This document shows positions 7,938 to 17,345 of a stretch of DNA of 64,000 nt, one piece after another; the stretch's first letter is position 1, and each line of letters opens with the position of its first letter. Made by a program: the position numbers and the translations under genes. This stretch comes from Clostridium sp. AM30-24 (lineage in GTDB: Bacteria; Bacillota; Clostridia; Lachnospirales; Lachnospiraceae). The DNA is taken from assembly GCF_003480435.1 (NCBI RefSeq), contig NZ_QUJB01000015.1, positions 1 to 64,000 of the forward strand, in the 5' to 3' direction. The notes below the pieces were generated by a model. The model made no database searches, had not been told where the DNA came from, and saw only the letters and a program-made list of their open reading frames with translations.

Positions 7938-9094
7938 TGGTATTGTACGAAGATAATAAAGAAAAATATGACGCAGTACCCAAAGACTTGTTCCATCTGG
8001 TACAGAGAAATGAAGAAATCCATGATACGGAGTTTAAGACAAAGCCGATCGGATTCTTCATGGACGTATGGCTGCGTTTTGTAAAAAATAAAGCATCTGT
8101 AGTGGCTGCTATCATTATTCTTCTGATCTCGTTCTTCGCGGTTTTTGGTCCGAGCATGAATGAGTATACATATAATGAGCAGAACACGGAATTAACTAAT
8201 ATGCCGCCGAAGGTTCCGTTTATCGCAAAAATGAATCTTGGTTTCTTTGACGGTGGTTTTACTCTGGAAAACCGAAAGTACGATAATCTGAATGATCCGG
8301 AAAAATATCCGGATGGTTGTGTTCTGGAGGTTCTCAATCCGAGACTTGTTAACGGTGAGCGAATCGTTGATGTAGTTGTAGATTACTACAAGTACAAGGG
8401 ACTTGACGATGACCAGTGCTTCTGGTTTGGAAGTGACTACTTAGGTCGTGATATCTGGACTCGTATGTGGAGAGGTGCCAGAGTATCCCTGATTATTGCG
8501 ATCGTTTCCGTATGCTGTAATGTTTTCATCGGCGTAGTATACGGCTCTATTGCCGGTTACTATGGCGGAAAAGTAGATATGGTGATGATGCGTATTACAG
8601 AGATCATCAATGCGTTCCCGAGAATCGTTGTGGTAACTCTGTTCATCATGATGTTCGGAACAGGAATGTTCTCCATCATCATGTCCTTAGTTATCAAAGA
8701 CTGGGTCAGCACGGCACGTATGGTTCGTTCCCAGTTTTATCGTTTCAAAGGTCGTGAGTACGTACTGGCAGCCAGAACCCTGGGTGTTGGAGATATGGCC
8801 CTGATCTTCCGTCATATTCTTCCAAACTCCATCGGTCCGATCATTACCAGCTCCATGATCGCTATTCCGACTGCGATCTTCTCCGAGTCCTTCTTAGCTT
8901 ATATCGGACTGGGACTTCAGGCTCCGGAGCCGTCCATCGGCGTTATGTTATCCAGAGGACAGAAAGTTCTTTTACAGTATCCTTCTCAGGTTGTTTTCCC
9001 GGCAATCATCATCTCTCTCCTGATGATTTCCTTTAACCTGTTCGGAAACGGACTGCGGGATGCCTTTGACCCGACATTAAGAGGAGCAGAATAG
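7937..9094 (+). CDS. oppC: Oligopeptide ABC transporter, permease (OppC/DppC type)
   Basis: 385 residues. After a cytoplasmic N-terminus of about 55 residues and a first helix (about 56-75), an extracellular insert of about 100 residues precedes the helical core, a hallmark of true OppC proteins. The core carries FWFGSDYLGRDIWTRMWRG, typical of this family, and an EAA loop (YVLAARTLGVGDMALIFRHI). It ends FDPTLRGAE, with the usual DP-x-LRG motif. It overlaps oppB by one base and lies 10 nt before oppD. Confidence 0.93.
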   Translation: MVLYEDNKEKYDAVPKDLFHLVQRNEEIHDTEFKTKPIGFFMDVWLRFVKNKASVVAAIIILLISFFAVFGPSMNEYTYNEQNTELTNMPPKVPFIAKMNLGFFDGGFTLENRKYDNLNDPEKYPDGCVLEVLNPRLVNGERIVDVVVDYYKYKGLDDDQCFWFGSDYLGRDIWTRMWRGARVSLIIAIVSVCCNVFIGVVYGSIAGYYGGKVDMVMMRITEIINAFPRIVVVTLFIMMFGTGMFSIIMSLVIKDWVSTARMVRSQFYRFKGREYVLAARTLGVGDMALIFRHILPNSIGPIITSSMIAIPTAIFSESFLAYIGLGLQAPEPSIGVMLSRGQKVLLQYPSQVVFPAIIISLLMISFNLFGNGLRDAFDPTLRGAE

Positions 9095-9104
9095 GAGGAA
9101 GAAG

Positions 9105-10142
9105 ATGAACGATCCAATTTTAGAAGTAAATAATTTGAGAGTCTCCTTCCGTACCTATAACGGAAAAGTCCAGGCTGTCCGCGGCATTGACTTTAAGCTG
9201 TTTGAGGGCGAGACTCTTGCCATCGTAGGCGAGTCCGGTTCCGGAAAATCCGTAACTACGAAAGCAATCTTAGGAATCCTTCCTAAGAACTCCATTATTG
9301 AGGAAGGCGAGATTCTTTACAAGGGTGAGGATCTGACGAAATATAAGGAAAAAGATTTCTATAAGATCCGTGGAAAGGAAATCTCCCTGATCTTCCAGGA
9401 TCCGCTTTCCGCACTGAACCCGATCATGAAGATCGGAAAGCAGATCACAGAGGCTCTTGTTTTAAGAGAGCATATGACTAAGGAGCAGGCAAAGAAGCGT
9501 GCGATCGAGCTGATGGAGATGGTTGGAATCACCAGACCGGAGGAGCGGTTTGAGCAGTATCCGTTCCAGTTCTCCGGTGGTATGCGTCAGCGTATCGTTA
9601 TTGCCATTGCTCTTGCCAGCAATGCAAGAATCATGATCTGTGATGAGCCTACAACGGCTCTGGACGTTACCATTCAGGCTAAAATCCTGGAAGAGATCAA
9701 AGAGATCAAGAGAAAACAGAAGCTTTCTGTTATCTTTATTACCCATGATCTGGGCGTTGTAGCCAATATGGCAGACCGTATCTGTGTTATGTATGCAGGA
9801 AAGATCGTGGAGGTGGGAACCGCCAGAGAGATCTTCTATAGTCCGGCTCATCCGTATACCTGGGCTCTGTTATCCTCTATGCCGGATATGGAGACAAAAG
9901 AGCGTCTGTTCTCAATTCCTGGAACACCGCCGAACATGATCTTCCCGCCAAAGGGAGATGCGTTTGCGGAACGAAACCAGTATGCTATGCAGGTGGATTT
10001 TGAGGAGCAGCCGCCGTTCTTTAAGCTGAGTGAAACTCATTACGCTGCTACCTGGCTTTTGCATCCGAATGCGCCGAAGGTAGAAATGCCGGAAGCACTC
10101 CAGCACCGGATCGCACGTATGCATAGGAAGGAGGGCGTATAG
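9105..10142 (+). CDS. oppD: Oligopeptide ABC transporter, ATP-binding protein (OppD type)
   Basis: 345-residue ATPase. Walker A GESGSGKS (42-49), Q-loop FQDPLSALNP, signature FSGGMRQRI, Walker B IMICDEPTTALD and the switch His in FITHDLGVV are all intact. The C-terminal oligopeptide-transporter extension is present (SIPGTPPNM, later THYAATWLLHP). The four-Cys iron-sulfur cluster found in some OppD proteins is not visible; FAERNQYAM occupies that place. It powers import through OppBC together with OppF. Confidence 0.93.
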   Translation: MNDPILEVNNLRVSFRTYNGKVQAVRGIDFKLFEGETLAIVGESGSGKSVTTKAILGILPKNSIIEEGEILYKGEDLTKYKEKDFYKIRGKEISLIFQDPLSALNPIMKIGKQITEALVLREHMTKEQAKKRAIELMEMVGITRPEERFEQYPFQFSGGMRQRIVIAIALASNARIMICDEPTTALDVTIQAKILEEIKEIKRKQKLSVIFITHDLGVVANMADRICVMYAGKIVEVGTAREIFYSPAHPYTWALLSSMPDMETKERLFSIPGTPPNMIFPPKGDAFAERNQYAMQVDFEEQPPFFKLSETHYAATWLLHPNAPKVEMPEALQHRIARMHRKEGV

Positions 10143-10143
10143 G

Positions 10144-11088
10144 ATGGAACAGAACGCGCAGAAGGAACGGGAGAAGATCATAGAGATCAAAAACCTCTGT
10201 ATGGAATTCCCGGCCGGCAAGAAAAAGACGGTAAAGGCTTTAAATAATGTAACCTTCGATATCTATAAAGGCGAAAACTTCGGTCTGGTTGGTGAGAGCG
10301 GATGTGGAAAAACCACACTGGGACGTACTCTGATCCGTCTTTATGATCCGACATCAGGAGAGATCCTGTTTAATGGAAAAAATATTTCCGGAAAGCTTTC
10401 CAAAGCGGATCGTGATTATGTTACAAGAAACCTGTCCATGATCTTTCAGGACCCGATCTCTTCCCTGAATCCGCGTATGACGGTAGAGGAGATCATTTCC
10501 GAGGGTTTAAAGACACGAGGAGAAAAGGATAAAGAACTCATCAGAAAAAGTGTTGCTTCAATTCTGAATAAGGTTGGTCTGCTTCCGGAGCACGGCTCCC
10601 GTTATCCGCATGAGTTCTCCGGAGGTCAGAGACAGAGAATCGGTATTGCCCGTTCTCTTGTTGTAAAACCGTCGATCATCATTGCCGATGAGCCGGTTTC
10701 AGCTCTGGACGTGTCAATTCAGGCGCAGGTTATCAACCTGTTAATGGACATTAAGAAAGAAATGGATCTGACGATCCTGTTTATTGCCCATAACCTTGCT
10801 GTTGTAAAATATTTCTCTGACAGAATCGGTGTTATGCATTTTGGAACCATGGTCGAGCTGGCGGATGCGGATGAGTTATATGCACATCCGGTACACCCGT
10901 ATACCAAGTCCCTGTTGTCAGCGATTCCTCAGCCGGATCCTGACCGGGAAAAGGACAAGCAGAGAATCTACTATGATCCGTCCATGCATGACTACTCAAA
11001 GGAGCAGCCTAGCTTTCAGGAGATCCGTCCGGGTCACTTTGTATATGCTTCTGATTCTGAGATGGAGAAGTACAGAAAGGAATTATAA
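10144..11088 (+). CDS. oppF: Oligopeptide ABC transporter, ATP-binding protein (OppF type)
   Basis: 314-residue second ATPase. Walker A GESGCGKT (50-57), FQDPISSLNPRMTV, signature FSGGQRQRIGIARSL, Walker B IIADEPVSALD and the switch FIAHNLAVV are complete. HPVHPYTKSLLSAIP marks the oligopeptide transporter extension. The ATG lies one base after the oppD stop, so the two are coupled. A strong terminator follows, closing the operon that began at 3207. Confidence 0.93.
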   Translation: MEQNAQKEREKIIEIKNLCMEFPAGKKKTVKALNNVTFDIYKGENFGLVGESGCGKTTLGRTLIRLYDPTSGEILFNGKNISGKLSKADRDYVTRNLSMIFQDPISSLNPRMTVEEIISEGLKTRGEKDKELIRKSVASILNKVGLLPEHGSRYPHEFSGGQRQRIGIARSLVVKPSIIIADEPVSALDVSIQAQVINLLMDIKKEMDLTILFIAHNLAVVKYFSDRIGVMHFGTMVELADADELYAHPVHPYTKSLLSAIPQPDPDREKDKQRIYYDPSMHDYSKEQPSFQEIRPGHFVYASDSEMEKYRKEL

Positions 11089-11206
11089 GAGACAGGAGCA
11101 GACAAGATGGTCTGCAGCATGAAAGTGTTTGAAATCCTGGTGTATTCATGCGTGAAAGCATGTAAATATCCAGCCCTTCTTTTCTTATAGGTTCACTCTC
11201 TGATCA

Positions 11207-11260
11207 TTATAAAAATCCCTGGAAATGTTCATCGCAGCATTTCTTCAGGGATTTTTATAA
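11207..11260 (+). terminator. Terminator of the Opp operon (bidirectional)
   Basis: TTATAAAAATCCCTG pairs perfectly with CAGGGATTTTTATAA around a roughly 24 nt loop that has its own short pairing (AAATG/CATTT). Flanking A and T runs make it work in either direction. It lies about 120 nt after oppF. Confidence 0.85.
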
Positions 11261-11328
11261 TTTTCCGGCATTGTCTGCCATAGCTTTTTCATTCCGTTTA
11301 CAGTTTTCTTAAATATTGGAGCACTCGC

Positions 11329-11357
11329 TTGTATGGGGAAATAGTGGATGATAAAAT
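11329..11357 (+). promoter_or_regulatory. Candidate promoter of the 11454 lipoprotein gene
   Basis: TTGTAT (11329-11334), a 17 nt spacer and TAAAAT (11352-11357), about 97 nt before the start codon. Nothing else recognisable lies between the Opp terminator and this gene. Confidence 0.5.
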
Positions 11358-11453
11358 AATGACAGGAAACATAGGAACACAGGTTGCGAAATGCAACGGT
11401 AGTATAGAAGTGGGAGGATTCTCAACGAAGTAAAAAGGAAAGAAGGTGATCCG

Positions 11454-12731
11454 GTGAAACATGGAAAATATTGGATATTTGTTGCGGCAGCAGGAGCTGC
11501 CATGGTTCTTTCTGCATGTTCAGCAGGTTTCGTTCCTGTGGATAACGGGAATGAATCCAGACCGGATGGTGGAAAAACAGAGAGCATAGGGACAGAGTTT
11601 GTGGAAAAAGAGACTTCAAAGCCGGAGTATCAGCCTCTCTCGGAGGAAGAACGCCGGACGATCGTGGACACATTGGAAGCATTCGATCCGGATCATTTGT
11701 ATGTGGATATGGATCCGGAACAGGCAGCCTCCTGCGGAGGAGAACTTCGGGACGCGTATGATTTTATCGGGCGGGAGACGGATGCCGGAGCTGGATATGT
11801 CCTCGGTTTTCGAAACAGTGATGAAGATCCGTTAAACGGACTCAGTATTTACAGCCTTGATGATGTGATAGAGGCAGACCGATGGAATGAGGATAAAAAT
11901 ATTTTTGAAAGAGTATATACATTTGAGAATATTCATGAAATGCATTACACGGAATCAAAGGATATTCTCTTTCTTATTCCAGATGAGATGGAGGAATCGG
12001 AAGAACTTCGAAAAGCTTTTGAATATAGCCTTTGTGACGGTGATGAGGGAGTCCGGTACCTGAAAAGCGTAAAGGAGCGCGGTGTGAAAATGTCTCCGCC
12101 GGAAAACGGCGGTTATCTGGTTGTTCGCAGATTTGTGAATGCAGAGGTGTTGGAGGAATATATTCCGCTGACTGAGGATCAGGAGAAAGAAATCATCGCT
12201 TCAGAAGAGATTGTTGATCCGGAAATTTATGGAATTGATGGGATCACGTATATGGCGAGCCCGGAGATCTATGAGTTGGAGAATCCAGATCCGGACGAGA
12301 TCACGGTTCCGGCACTGCGGCTTGCGAAAGAGAAATGTGAATTTCAGACAGTCAGAGCAGAGGACATGAAGGAGATCACGAGTGCAGAGCTTGAAATCAT
12401 CCAGTGGCATGGAGAGCCGGAGAAATATGCAGATGTGTCTGCTGGAGATTTGGAAGAAACAGGAATTTCAGAAACATTAAATGATCCAGCGTTTTTGAAG
12501 AGAATGGAGGAGATCCTTGCGGAAGCATCTTTGGGCGAGTCAGAAAAATGTCCGTATAACGGGATCCTTACGCTGACAAAGGCGGATGGAACGAAGGCTA
12601 CGGTCAGACTTGCTTCGGATGGATGCGATTCGATGGTTTACGGCAGCTACAGTTTTTATCAGGCGGACGGAGGCGAAGTCGCGGAGATATGGGATATGTT
12701 TCCGGAGCTGAAGAAAGAAATCATGCAGTGA
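11454..12731 (+). CDS. Lipoprotein of unknown function
   Basis: 425 residues starting at GTG (11454) after AAAGAAGG. A signal peptide ending in the lipobox LSAC predicts lipid anchoring on the outer face. An acidic, Pro/Glu-rich linker follows, then a mainly acidic soluble body. The last 120 residues or so (YNGILTLTKADGTKATVRLA, then DSMVYGSYSFYQADG) look like a small beta-rich domain seen at the end of various Lachnospiraceae lipoproteins, but I cannot name a family. No transporter partner is next to it. It stands alone between the Opp terminator and the decarboxylase gene. Confidence 0.8.
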   Translation: MKHGKYWIFVAAAGAAMVLSACSAGFVPVDNGNESRPDGGKTESIGTEFVEKETSKPEYQPLSEEERRTIVDTLEAFDPDHLYVDMDPEQAASCGGELRDAYDFIGRETDAGAGYVLGFRNSDEDPLNGLSIYSLDDVIEADRWNEDKNIFERVYTFENIHEMHYTESKDILFLIPDEMEESEELRKAFEYSLCDGDEGVRYLKSVKERGVKMSPPENGGYLVVRRFVNAEVLEEYIPLTEDQEKEIIASEEIVDPEIYGIDGITYMASPEIYELENPDPDEITVPALRLAKEKCEFQTVRAEDMKEITSAELEIIQWHGEPEKYADVSAGDLEETGISETLNDPAFLKRMEEILAEASLGESEKCPYNGILTLTKADGTKATVRLASDGCDSMVYGSYSFYQADGGEVAEIWDMFPELKKEIMQ

Positions 12732-12896
12732 TCGCACATAGAATATAGGGAAAACCTATAGAAAAAGTTGATAGAAAATTTTTGTCGATCACGGCTGTTA
12801 TGGATAAAAAAGAACTGTCCAGTATGGATTCAGCAGGTGAAGGTACTGGACAACTATGCACAGATAAATAACGGAGAAGTCAGGAGAATAGAAAAT

Positions 12897-14504
12897 TTGA
12901 ATTATAGAAAAGAAGAACAGCCGGGAATTATGGAACGGTTGATAGAGTATACGGGATCGGATGCATATCCATTTCATATGCCGGGACATAAAAGACAGGA
13001 AATTCCGGATGGGATTCCGGGAGGATTTCCGAACCCGTATGGGATCGATATCACAGAGATCGACGGGTTTGATAACCTGCATCATGCGGAAGGAATTTTA
13101 AAGGATGCCATGGATGAGGCTGCTACAATTTATGGTGCAGACCGGTCATGGTTTCTGGTAAACGGGAGCACCTGCGGAATTTTAAGTACAGTCTGTGGGG
13201 TGACGCAAAACGGTGGGAAGCTCCTGACTGCAAGAAACTGTCATAAGGCGGTGTACCACGCGATCTATCTGAACCGGCTGAGAGCGGAGTATCTGTATCC
13301 GGAAGAAATCGTGGAGTTTGGGATCAATGGCGGGATCCGGGCTGAGGACGTGAGAAAAGCGCTTGAAAAGGATGCGATGCGATGTGCGGGAAAATCGGGA
13401 GATATGAGGGGAAAACGGACTAAAATTCAGGCAGTACTCATCACATCCCCAACTTATGAGGGCGTGGTGTCGGATATCCGGGCGATCGCGGACGTGGCTC
13501 ATGAATATGGAATTCCTCTGATCGTTGATGAGGCGCATGGGGCGCATCTGGAATATGCAGACCGGTGTCACAGCTTTCCGAAATCGGCGTTGGAATGTGG
13601 AGCGGATATTGTGATCCAGAGTCTTCATAAGACTCTGCCATGTTTTACACAGACAGCGATCCTGCATATAAAGGGAGATCGCGTGGATCAGGACAGAGTT
13701 GCGAGATATTTGTCTATGTTCCAGACCTCCAGTCCGTCGTATCTGTTTATGGCAGGGATCCAGCGGTGTATCCGATATATGGACAGCACCGGAAGAGACG
13801 GGATGATTCGCTATGAGGAGCGTCTGAAATGGTTTATGGAGCAGATGAAAGGTCTGCAGGTGCTTGAGGTTCTGACGCGTGACATTTGCGGAAAGTACAG
13901 GGCTGTGGCCGGATGGGATCCGTCGAAGATCGTGGTTTCTACGATGCGTGCGAAAGATTTTCACGGGGAAGAACTGGCGGAGATGCTGCGGAAGAATTAT
14001 CATCTCGAGATGGAGATGACGGCACCGGAGTATGTGATCGCGATGACATCGGTTCTGGATACCGATGAGGGATTTGAACGGCTTACGAAGGCGCTTCTTG
14101 AGATTGATGAAGAGCTGCTGAAGGCTGAGGAAAGGAGAAGAAAAACGGTATCTGAGACAGGAGATCAAAAAGAAAATACAGTAAGAGAAAGAGCGGAAAA
14201 AAACTGCAAAGCTTCAGAAACCTTGCAATCCCGGATTTTACGTCCAAACGAGACAATGTCCATCTGTGAAGCAATGGATGCCAATACGGGGCGTACAGCG
14301 CTTCAGAATACGGTTGGAAAGGTATCTGCGGAGTTCATCTACCTGTATCCGCCGGGAATTCCGATCATTGCGCCGGGGGAAGTATTTACAAGGGAGATTG
14401 TCGAGATGATCGAGGCATACAAGAAAGCGGGACTTCTTGTGCAGGGGCCTGCGGATCCGGCATCTGGTATGATTTTAACGGTTGCAGAGGATAAGGGATT
14501 TTGA
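12897..14504 (+). CDS. Orn/Lys/Arg decarboxylase (short Gram-positive YaaO/SpeA-like form)
   Basis: PLP-dependent amino acid decarboxylase making a polyamine precursor from ornithine, lysine or arginine. The N-terminus carries YPFHMPGHKR, the family signature. The PLP lysine is K245 in SLHKTLPCFTQ, preceded by VDEAHGAHL. A charged, low-complexity linker (about residues 405-440) separates the fold-type I core from the C-terminal domain, which contains YLYPPGIPIIAPGE. I place the start at TTG 12897 because AGGAG lies 10 nt upstream. The frame is open back to 12768, but residues there are unlike the family, and an internal ATG at 12930 lacks a binding site. It heads the yaaO-holB-like gene block. 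Substrate is undecided. Confidence 0.88.
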   Translation: MNYRKEEQPGIMERLIEYTGSDAYPFHMPGHKRQEIPDGIPGGFPNPYGIDITEIDGFDNLHHAEGILKDAMDEAATIYGADRSWFLVNGSTCGILSTVCGVTQNGGKLLTARNCHKAVYHAIYLNRLRAEYLYPEEIVEFGINGGIRAEDVRKALEKDAMRCAGKSGDMRGKRTKIQAVLITSPTYEGVVSDIRAIADVAHEYGIPLIVDEAHGAHLEYADRCHSFPKSALECGADIVIQSLHKTLPCFTQTAILHIKGDRVDQDRVARYLSMFQTSSPSYLFMAGIQRCIRYMDSTGRDGMIRYEERLKWFMEQMKGLQVLEVLTRDICGKYRAVAGWDPSKIVVSTMRAKDFHGEELAEMLRKNYHLEMEMTAPEYVIAMTSVLDTDEGFERLTKALLEIDEELLKAEERRRKTVSETGDQKENTVRERAEKNCKASETLQSRILRPNETMSICEAMDANTGRTALQNTVGKVSAEFIYLYPPGIPIIAPGEVFTREIVEMIEAYKKAGLLVQGPADPASGMILTVAEDKGF

Positions 14505-14714
14505 TACAATGAAAAGATAGAACCTGAAAAATTGCAGAATCGAAAAAGATAAAGTCTGCCCCATAAATATGCGATCAATCGGCGAAAAGTTTTATGAGTG
14601 ATCAGTACGAAATAAAAACGTCTGAATCAGTTAAGAAACATTTTATGGGGGAATTGATAAAAGTAATAGTTCTATCAGATGAAAATTTTAAACACAGAAG
14701 GCTGAGAAAAGGAA

Positions 14715-15296
14715 ATGGGCAGGATATATTATCTTCTTGGGAAGAGCGCGACAGGAAAAGATACGCTGTATAAGGAAATTTTAAAACGGCGGCCAAAGCT
14801 GCGGACGGTGACGATGTATACGACACGGCCGATCCGTGAAGGAGAGACAGACGGAGTCGAATATTTCTTTACGGACAGGGCAGAGCTTGAACGGCAGGAG
14901 GTTGCCGGGAAGGTGATCGAGGAGAGAACCTACCAGACGGTGGCGGGACCCTGGACGTATTATACGGTGGATGACGGTCAGTTTGACGTTGTCGGGGACG
15001 AAGCATGTCTCATGATCGGGACACTGGAGTCTTATGAGAAGATGTGCTCATACTTTGAAGCCGGAAAGATGATACCTGTCTATATTGAAGTGCCGGATGG
15101 CGTAAGGCTCATGCGGGCGGTCAGGAGAGAGGAAAACCAGAAAAATCCGAATTACCGGGAAGTGTGCCGGAGGTATCTTGCGGATGAAAAAGATTTTTCA
15201 GAGGAAAATCTGGAACGGTTGGGAATCACGAAGAGGTATCAGAACATGGACATCGGAAGCTGTGTGGAAGAAATCCTCGGGGATTTAGATAAATAA
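14715..15296 (+). CDS. Guanylate kinase-like protein
   Basis: 193 residues with a P-loop GKSATGKD (9-16) and the guanylate-kinase nucleotide-binding block (TMYTTRPIREGETDGVEYFF), close to the canonical TTRxPRxGExxGxDYxF. The GMP-binding Arg and Tyr positions appear kept. The C-terminal lid region is shortened and rich in Arg/Asn. It sits where Firmicutes usually carry thymidylate kinase (yaaO-tmk-holB). It is too divergent to be sure it is the housekeeping GMP kinase; a paralogue with a changed substrate is equally likely. ATG 14715 lies after GAAAAGGAA. Confidence 0.75.
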   Translation: MGRIYYLLGKSATGKDTLYKEILKRRPKLRTVTMYTTRPIREGETDGVEYFFTDRAELERQEVAGKVIEERTYQTVAGPWTYYTVDDGQFDVVGDEACLMIGTLESYEKMCSYFEAGKMIPVYIEVPDGVRLMRAVRREENQKNPNYREVCRRYLADEKDFSEENLERLGITKRYQNMDIGSCVEEILGDLDK

Positions 15297-15415
15297 CTTT
15301 TTATGGATGCTGTTTTGTGGTAAGATAAGATGGAAGTGCTGGGGGTTTGAAATGTAAGCATCTGGTACAGAAAGCCGAAGTGTTTTGAAACAACAGGATG
15401 AGGAGGGATGCAGCC

Positions 15416-16423
15416 ATGTCAGAGGGAAAGATCACAGGATTTGAGGAAATCCTTGGGAATGAAATGGTGAAAGACCACTTTAAGAAAGCAATCGCGAATC
15501 ATAAGATCTCGCATGCATATATTCTGACGGGGGAAGCCGGTATGGGGCGGAAATCCATCGCGAACGCGTTTGCGATGACACTGCTCTGTGAGAAAGGCGG
15601 AAGTGAGCCGTGTATGAGCTGCCATTCCTGCAAACAGGTCATGAGTGGAAACCATCCGGATCTCATCTATGTAACACATGAAAAGCAGGGAAGCATTGGC
15701 GTGGATGATGTGCGGGAACAGATCAACGATACGATCATGATCCGTCCGTACAGCAGTTATTATAAGATCTATATCGTGGATGAGGCGGAAAAGATGACGG
15801 TTCAGGCGCAGAACGCCTTATTAAAGACCATTGAAGAGCCGCCGTCCTATGCGGTCATCATTCTGATCACGACAAATCAGGAGGCGTTTTTACCGACGAT
15901 CCTCTCCAGATGTGTCCAGATGAAGTTAAAGCCGCTTAAGGATTTCACGATCAAGAGTTACCTGACCCAGAATCTCCATATTGCGGAGAAGGATGCGGAT
16001 ATCTGCGCTGCATTCGCAAGGGGAAATCTCGGAAAGGCGATCCATCTGGCTTCGTCGGATGAATTCAAGGAACTTTTCCAGAAGGTCATGGTTCTCGTGA
16101 AAAACGTGGGAACTATGGATATTTCGATGCTTCTGGATTGTATCCGGGAGATGAAAGAGCAGAACTTTGATATCGGTGAGGTGCTGGACTTAATGCAGCT
16201 CTGGTACCGGGATGTGCTCATGTTCAAGGTCACGAAGGACATGAACCTGCTGATTTTCAAGGATGAATATAAAATGATCAACGAGACGGGTGAGAAAGTC
16301 GATTATGCCGGGCTGGAAGCAATTTTGGCGGCGATCGACACGGCAAGAACACGTTTAAATGCGAACGTAAATATGGAATTAGCGATGGAATTACTTCTGC
16401 TGACCATAAAGCATCCGTCATAA
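15416..16423 (+). CDS. holB: DNA polymerase III delta' subunit
   Basis: 335-residue clamp-loader subunit. The AAA+ N-terminus has a P-loop GEAGMGRKS, a four-Cys zinc module (C-x8-C-x2-C-x2-C within EKGGSEPCMSCHSCKQV), VDEAEKMTVQAQNALLKTIEEPP (Walker B and sensor region; quoted parts are contiguous) and the SRC motif (ILSRCVQ). I chose ATG 15416 because AGGAGG at 15401-15406 fits it; an in-frame upstream ATG at 15398 lies before that site. It lies 10 nt upstream of ricT, the standard Firmicutes arrangement. It loads the sliding clamp during replication. Confidence 0.92.
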   Translation: MSEGKITGFEEILGNEMVKDHFKKAIANHKISHAYILTGEAGMGRKSIANAFAMTLLCEKGGSEPCMSCHSCKQVMSGNHPDLIYVTHEKQGSIGVDDVREQINDTIMIRPYSSYYKIYIVDEAEKMTVQAQNALLKTIEEPPSYAVIILITTNQEAFLPTILSRCVQMKLKPLKDFTIKSYLTQNLHIAEKDADICAAFARGNLGKAIHLASSDEFKELFQKVMVLVKNVGTMDISMLLDCIREMKEQNFDIGEVLDLMQLWYRDVLMFKVTKDMNLLIFKDEYKMINETGEKVDYAGLEAILAAIDTARTRLNANVNMELAMELLLLTIKHPS

Positions 16424-16433
16424 GGAGCGAAGA

Positions 16434-17345
16434 ATGACGAAAGTAATTGGGATCCGCTTCCGAAAAGCGGGAAAAGTATATTATTTCAGCCCTGGCGAGA
16501 ATGAGATCAAGACCGGCGACCATGTGATCGTCGAGACAGCCAGAGGCGTGGAGTACGGATATGTGGTGCTCGGAACCCACGAGGTGGATGACAAGAAGGT
16601 GATCCAGCCGTTAAAGTCCGTGATCCGCATGGCGACACCGGCGGATGAGGAGACAGAGCGCCGCAACAAGGAGAAAGAAAAAGAGGCCTTCAAAGTCTGC
16701 GTTGAGAAGATCAAGAAGCACAACCTTAGTATGAAGCTCATTGACACGGAGTATACCTTCGACAATAATAAGGTGCTGTTTTATTTTACGGCAGATGGAA
16801 GAATCGATTTCCGTGAGCTGGTAAAGGATCTGGCTTCCGTATTTAAGACAAGGATCGAGCTTCGACAGATCGGTGTCCGCGATGAGACAAAGATCGTGGG
16901 CGGAATCGGTATCTGCGGAAGACCGCTTTGCTGTGCATCCTATCTTTCTGAGTTTATTCCGGTATCCATCAAGATGGCGAAGGAACAGAATCTGTCCCTG
17001 AACCCGACGAAGATCTCCGGTGTCTGCGGAAGATTGATGTGCTGCTTAAAGTACGAGGAAGATACTTATGAGGAGTTAAACGGAAGACTTCCAAATATCG
17101 GCGACTATGTGACAACAGACGACGGTTTAAAGGGCGAGGTCCACAGTGTGAGCATTCTGCGCCAGCTTGTGAAGGTCATTGTGACTGTGAACAACGATGA
17201 GAAGGAGATCCGTGAATATAAAGTGGATCAGTTAAAATTCCGCCCGAAAAAGAGACGGGAAAAGCAGTCCACGAACGATGCGGAGCTTAAGCAGTTAGAG
17301 GCTCTTGAGAAAAAAGAAGGGAAATCAAAACTCGATGGCGATTGA
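16434..17345 (+). CDS. ricT: PSP1-domain regulator RicT (YaaT)
   Basis: 303 residues with a PSP1 domain. Cys-rich motifs GICGRPLCCASYL and GVCGRLMCCLKYE contribute to iron-sulfur binding in the B. subtilis RicAFT complex, which stimulates RNase Y-dependent mRNA maturation and affects sporulation and competence. The C-terminus is a charged tail (RPKKRREKQS). The start follows AAGGAGCGAAGA. Its last codons overlap the start of the next methyltransferase. Neither ricA nor ricF lies in the window, so the complex assignment rests on family knowledge. Confidence 0.9.
   Translation: MTKVIGIRFRKAGKVYYFSPGENEIKTGDHVIVETARGVEYGYVVLGTHEVDDKKVIQPLKSVIRMATPADEETERRNKEKEKEAFKVCVEKIKKHNLSMKLIDTEYTFDNNKVLFYFTADGRIDFRELVKDLASVFKTRIELRQIGVRDETKIVGGIGICGRPLCCASYLSEFIPVSIKMAKEQNLSLNPTKISGVCGRLMCCLKYEEDTYEELNGRLPNIGDYVTTDDGLKGEVHSVSILRQLVKVIVTVNNDEKEIREYKVDQLKFRPKKRREKQSTNDAELKQLEALEKKEGKSKLDGD

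Noticed and set aside
13182..14168. Long open frame (about 330 codons) on the minus strand opposite the decarboxylase gene
   Set aside because: It mirrors the codon pattern of a clear family protein, is rich in His/Arg/Ser, has no ribosome site and no family similarity.
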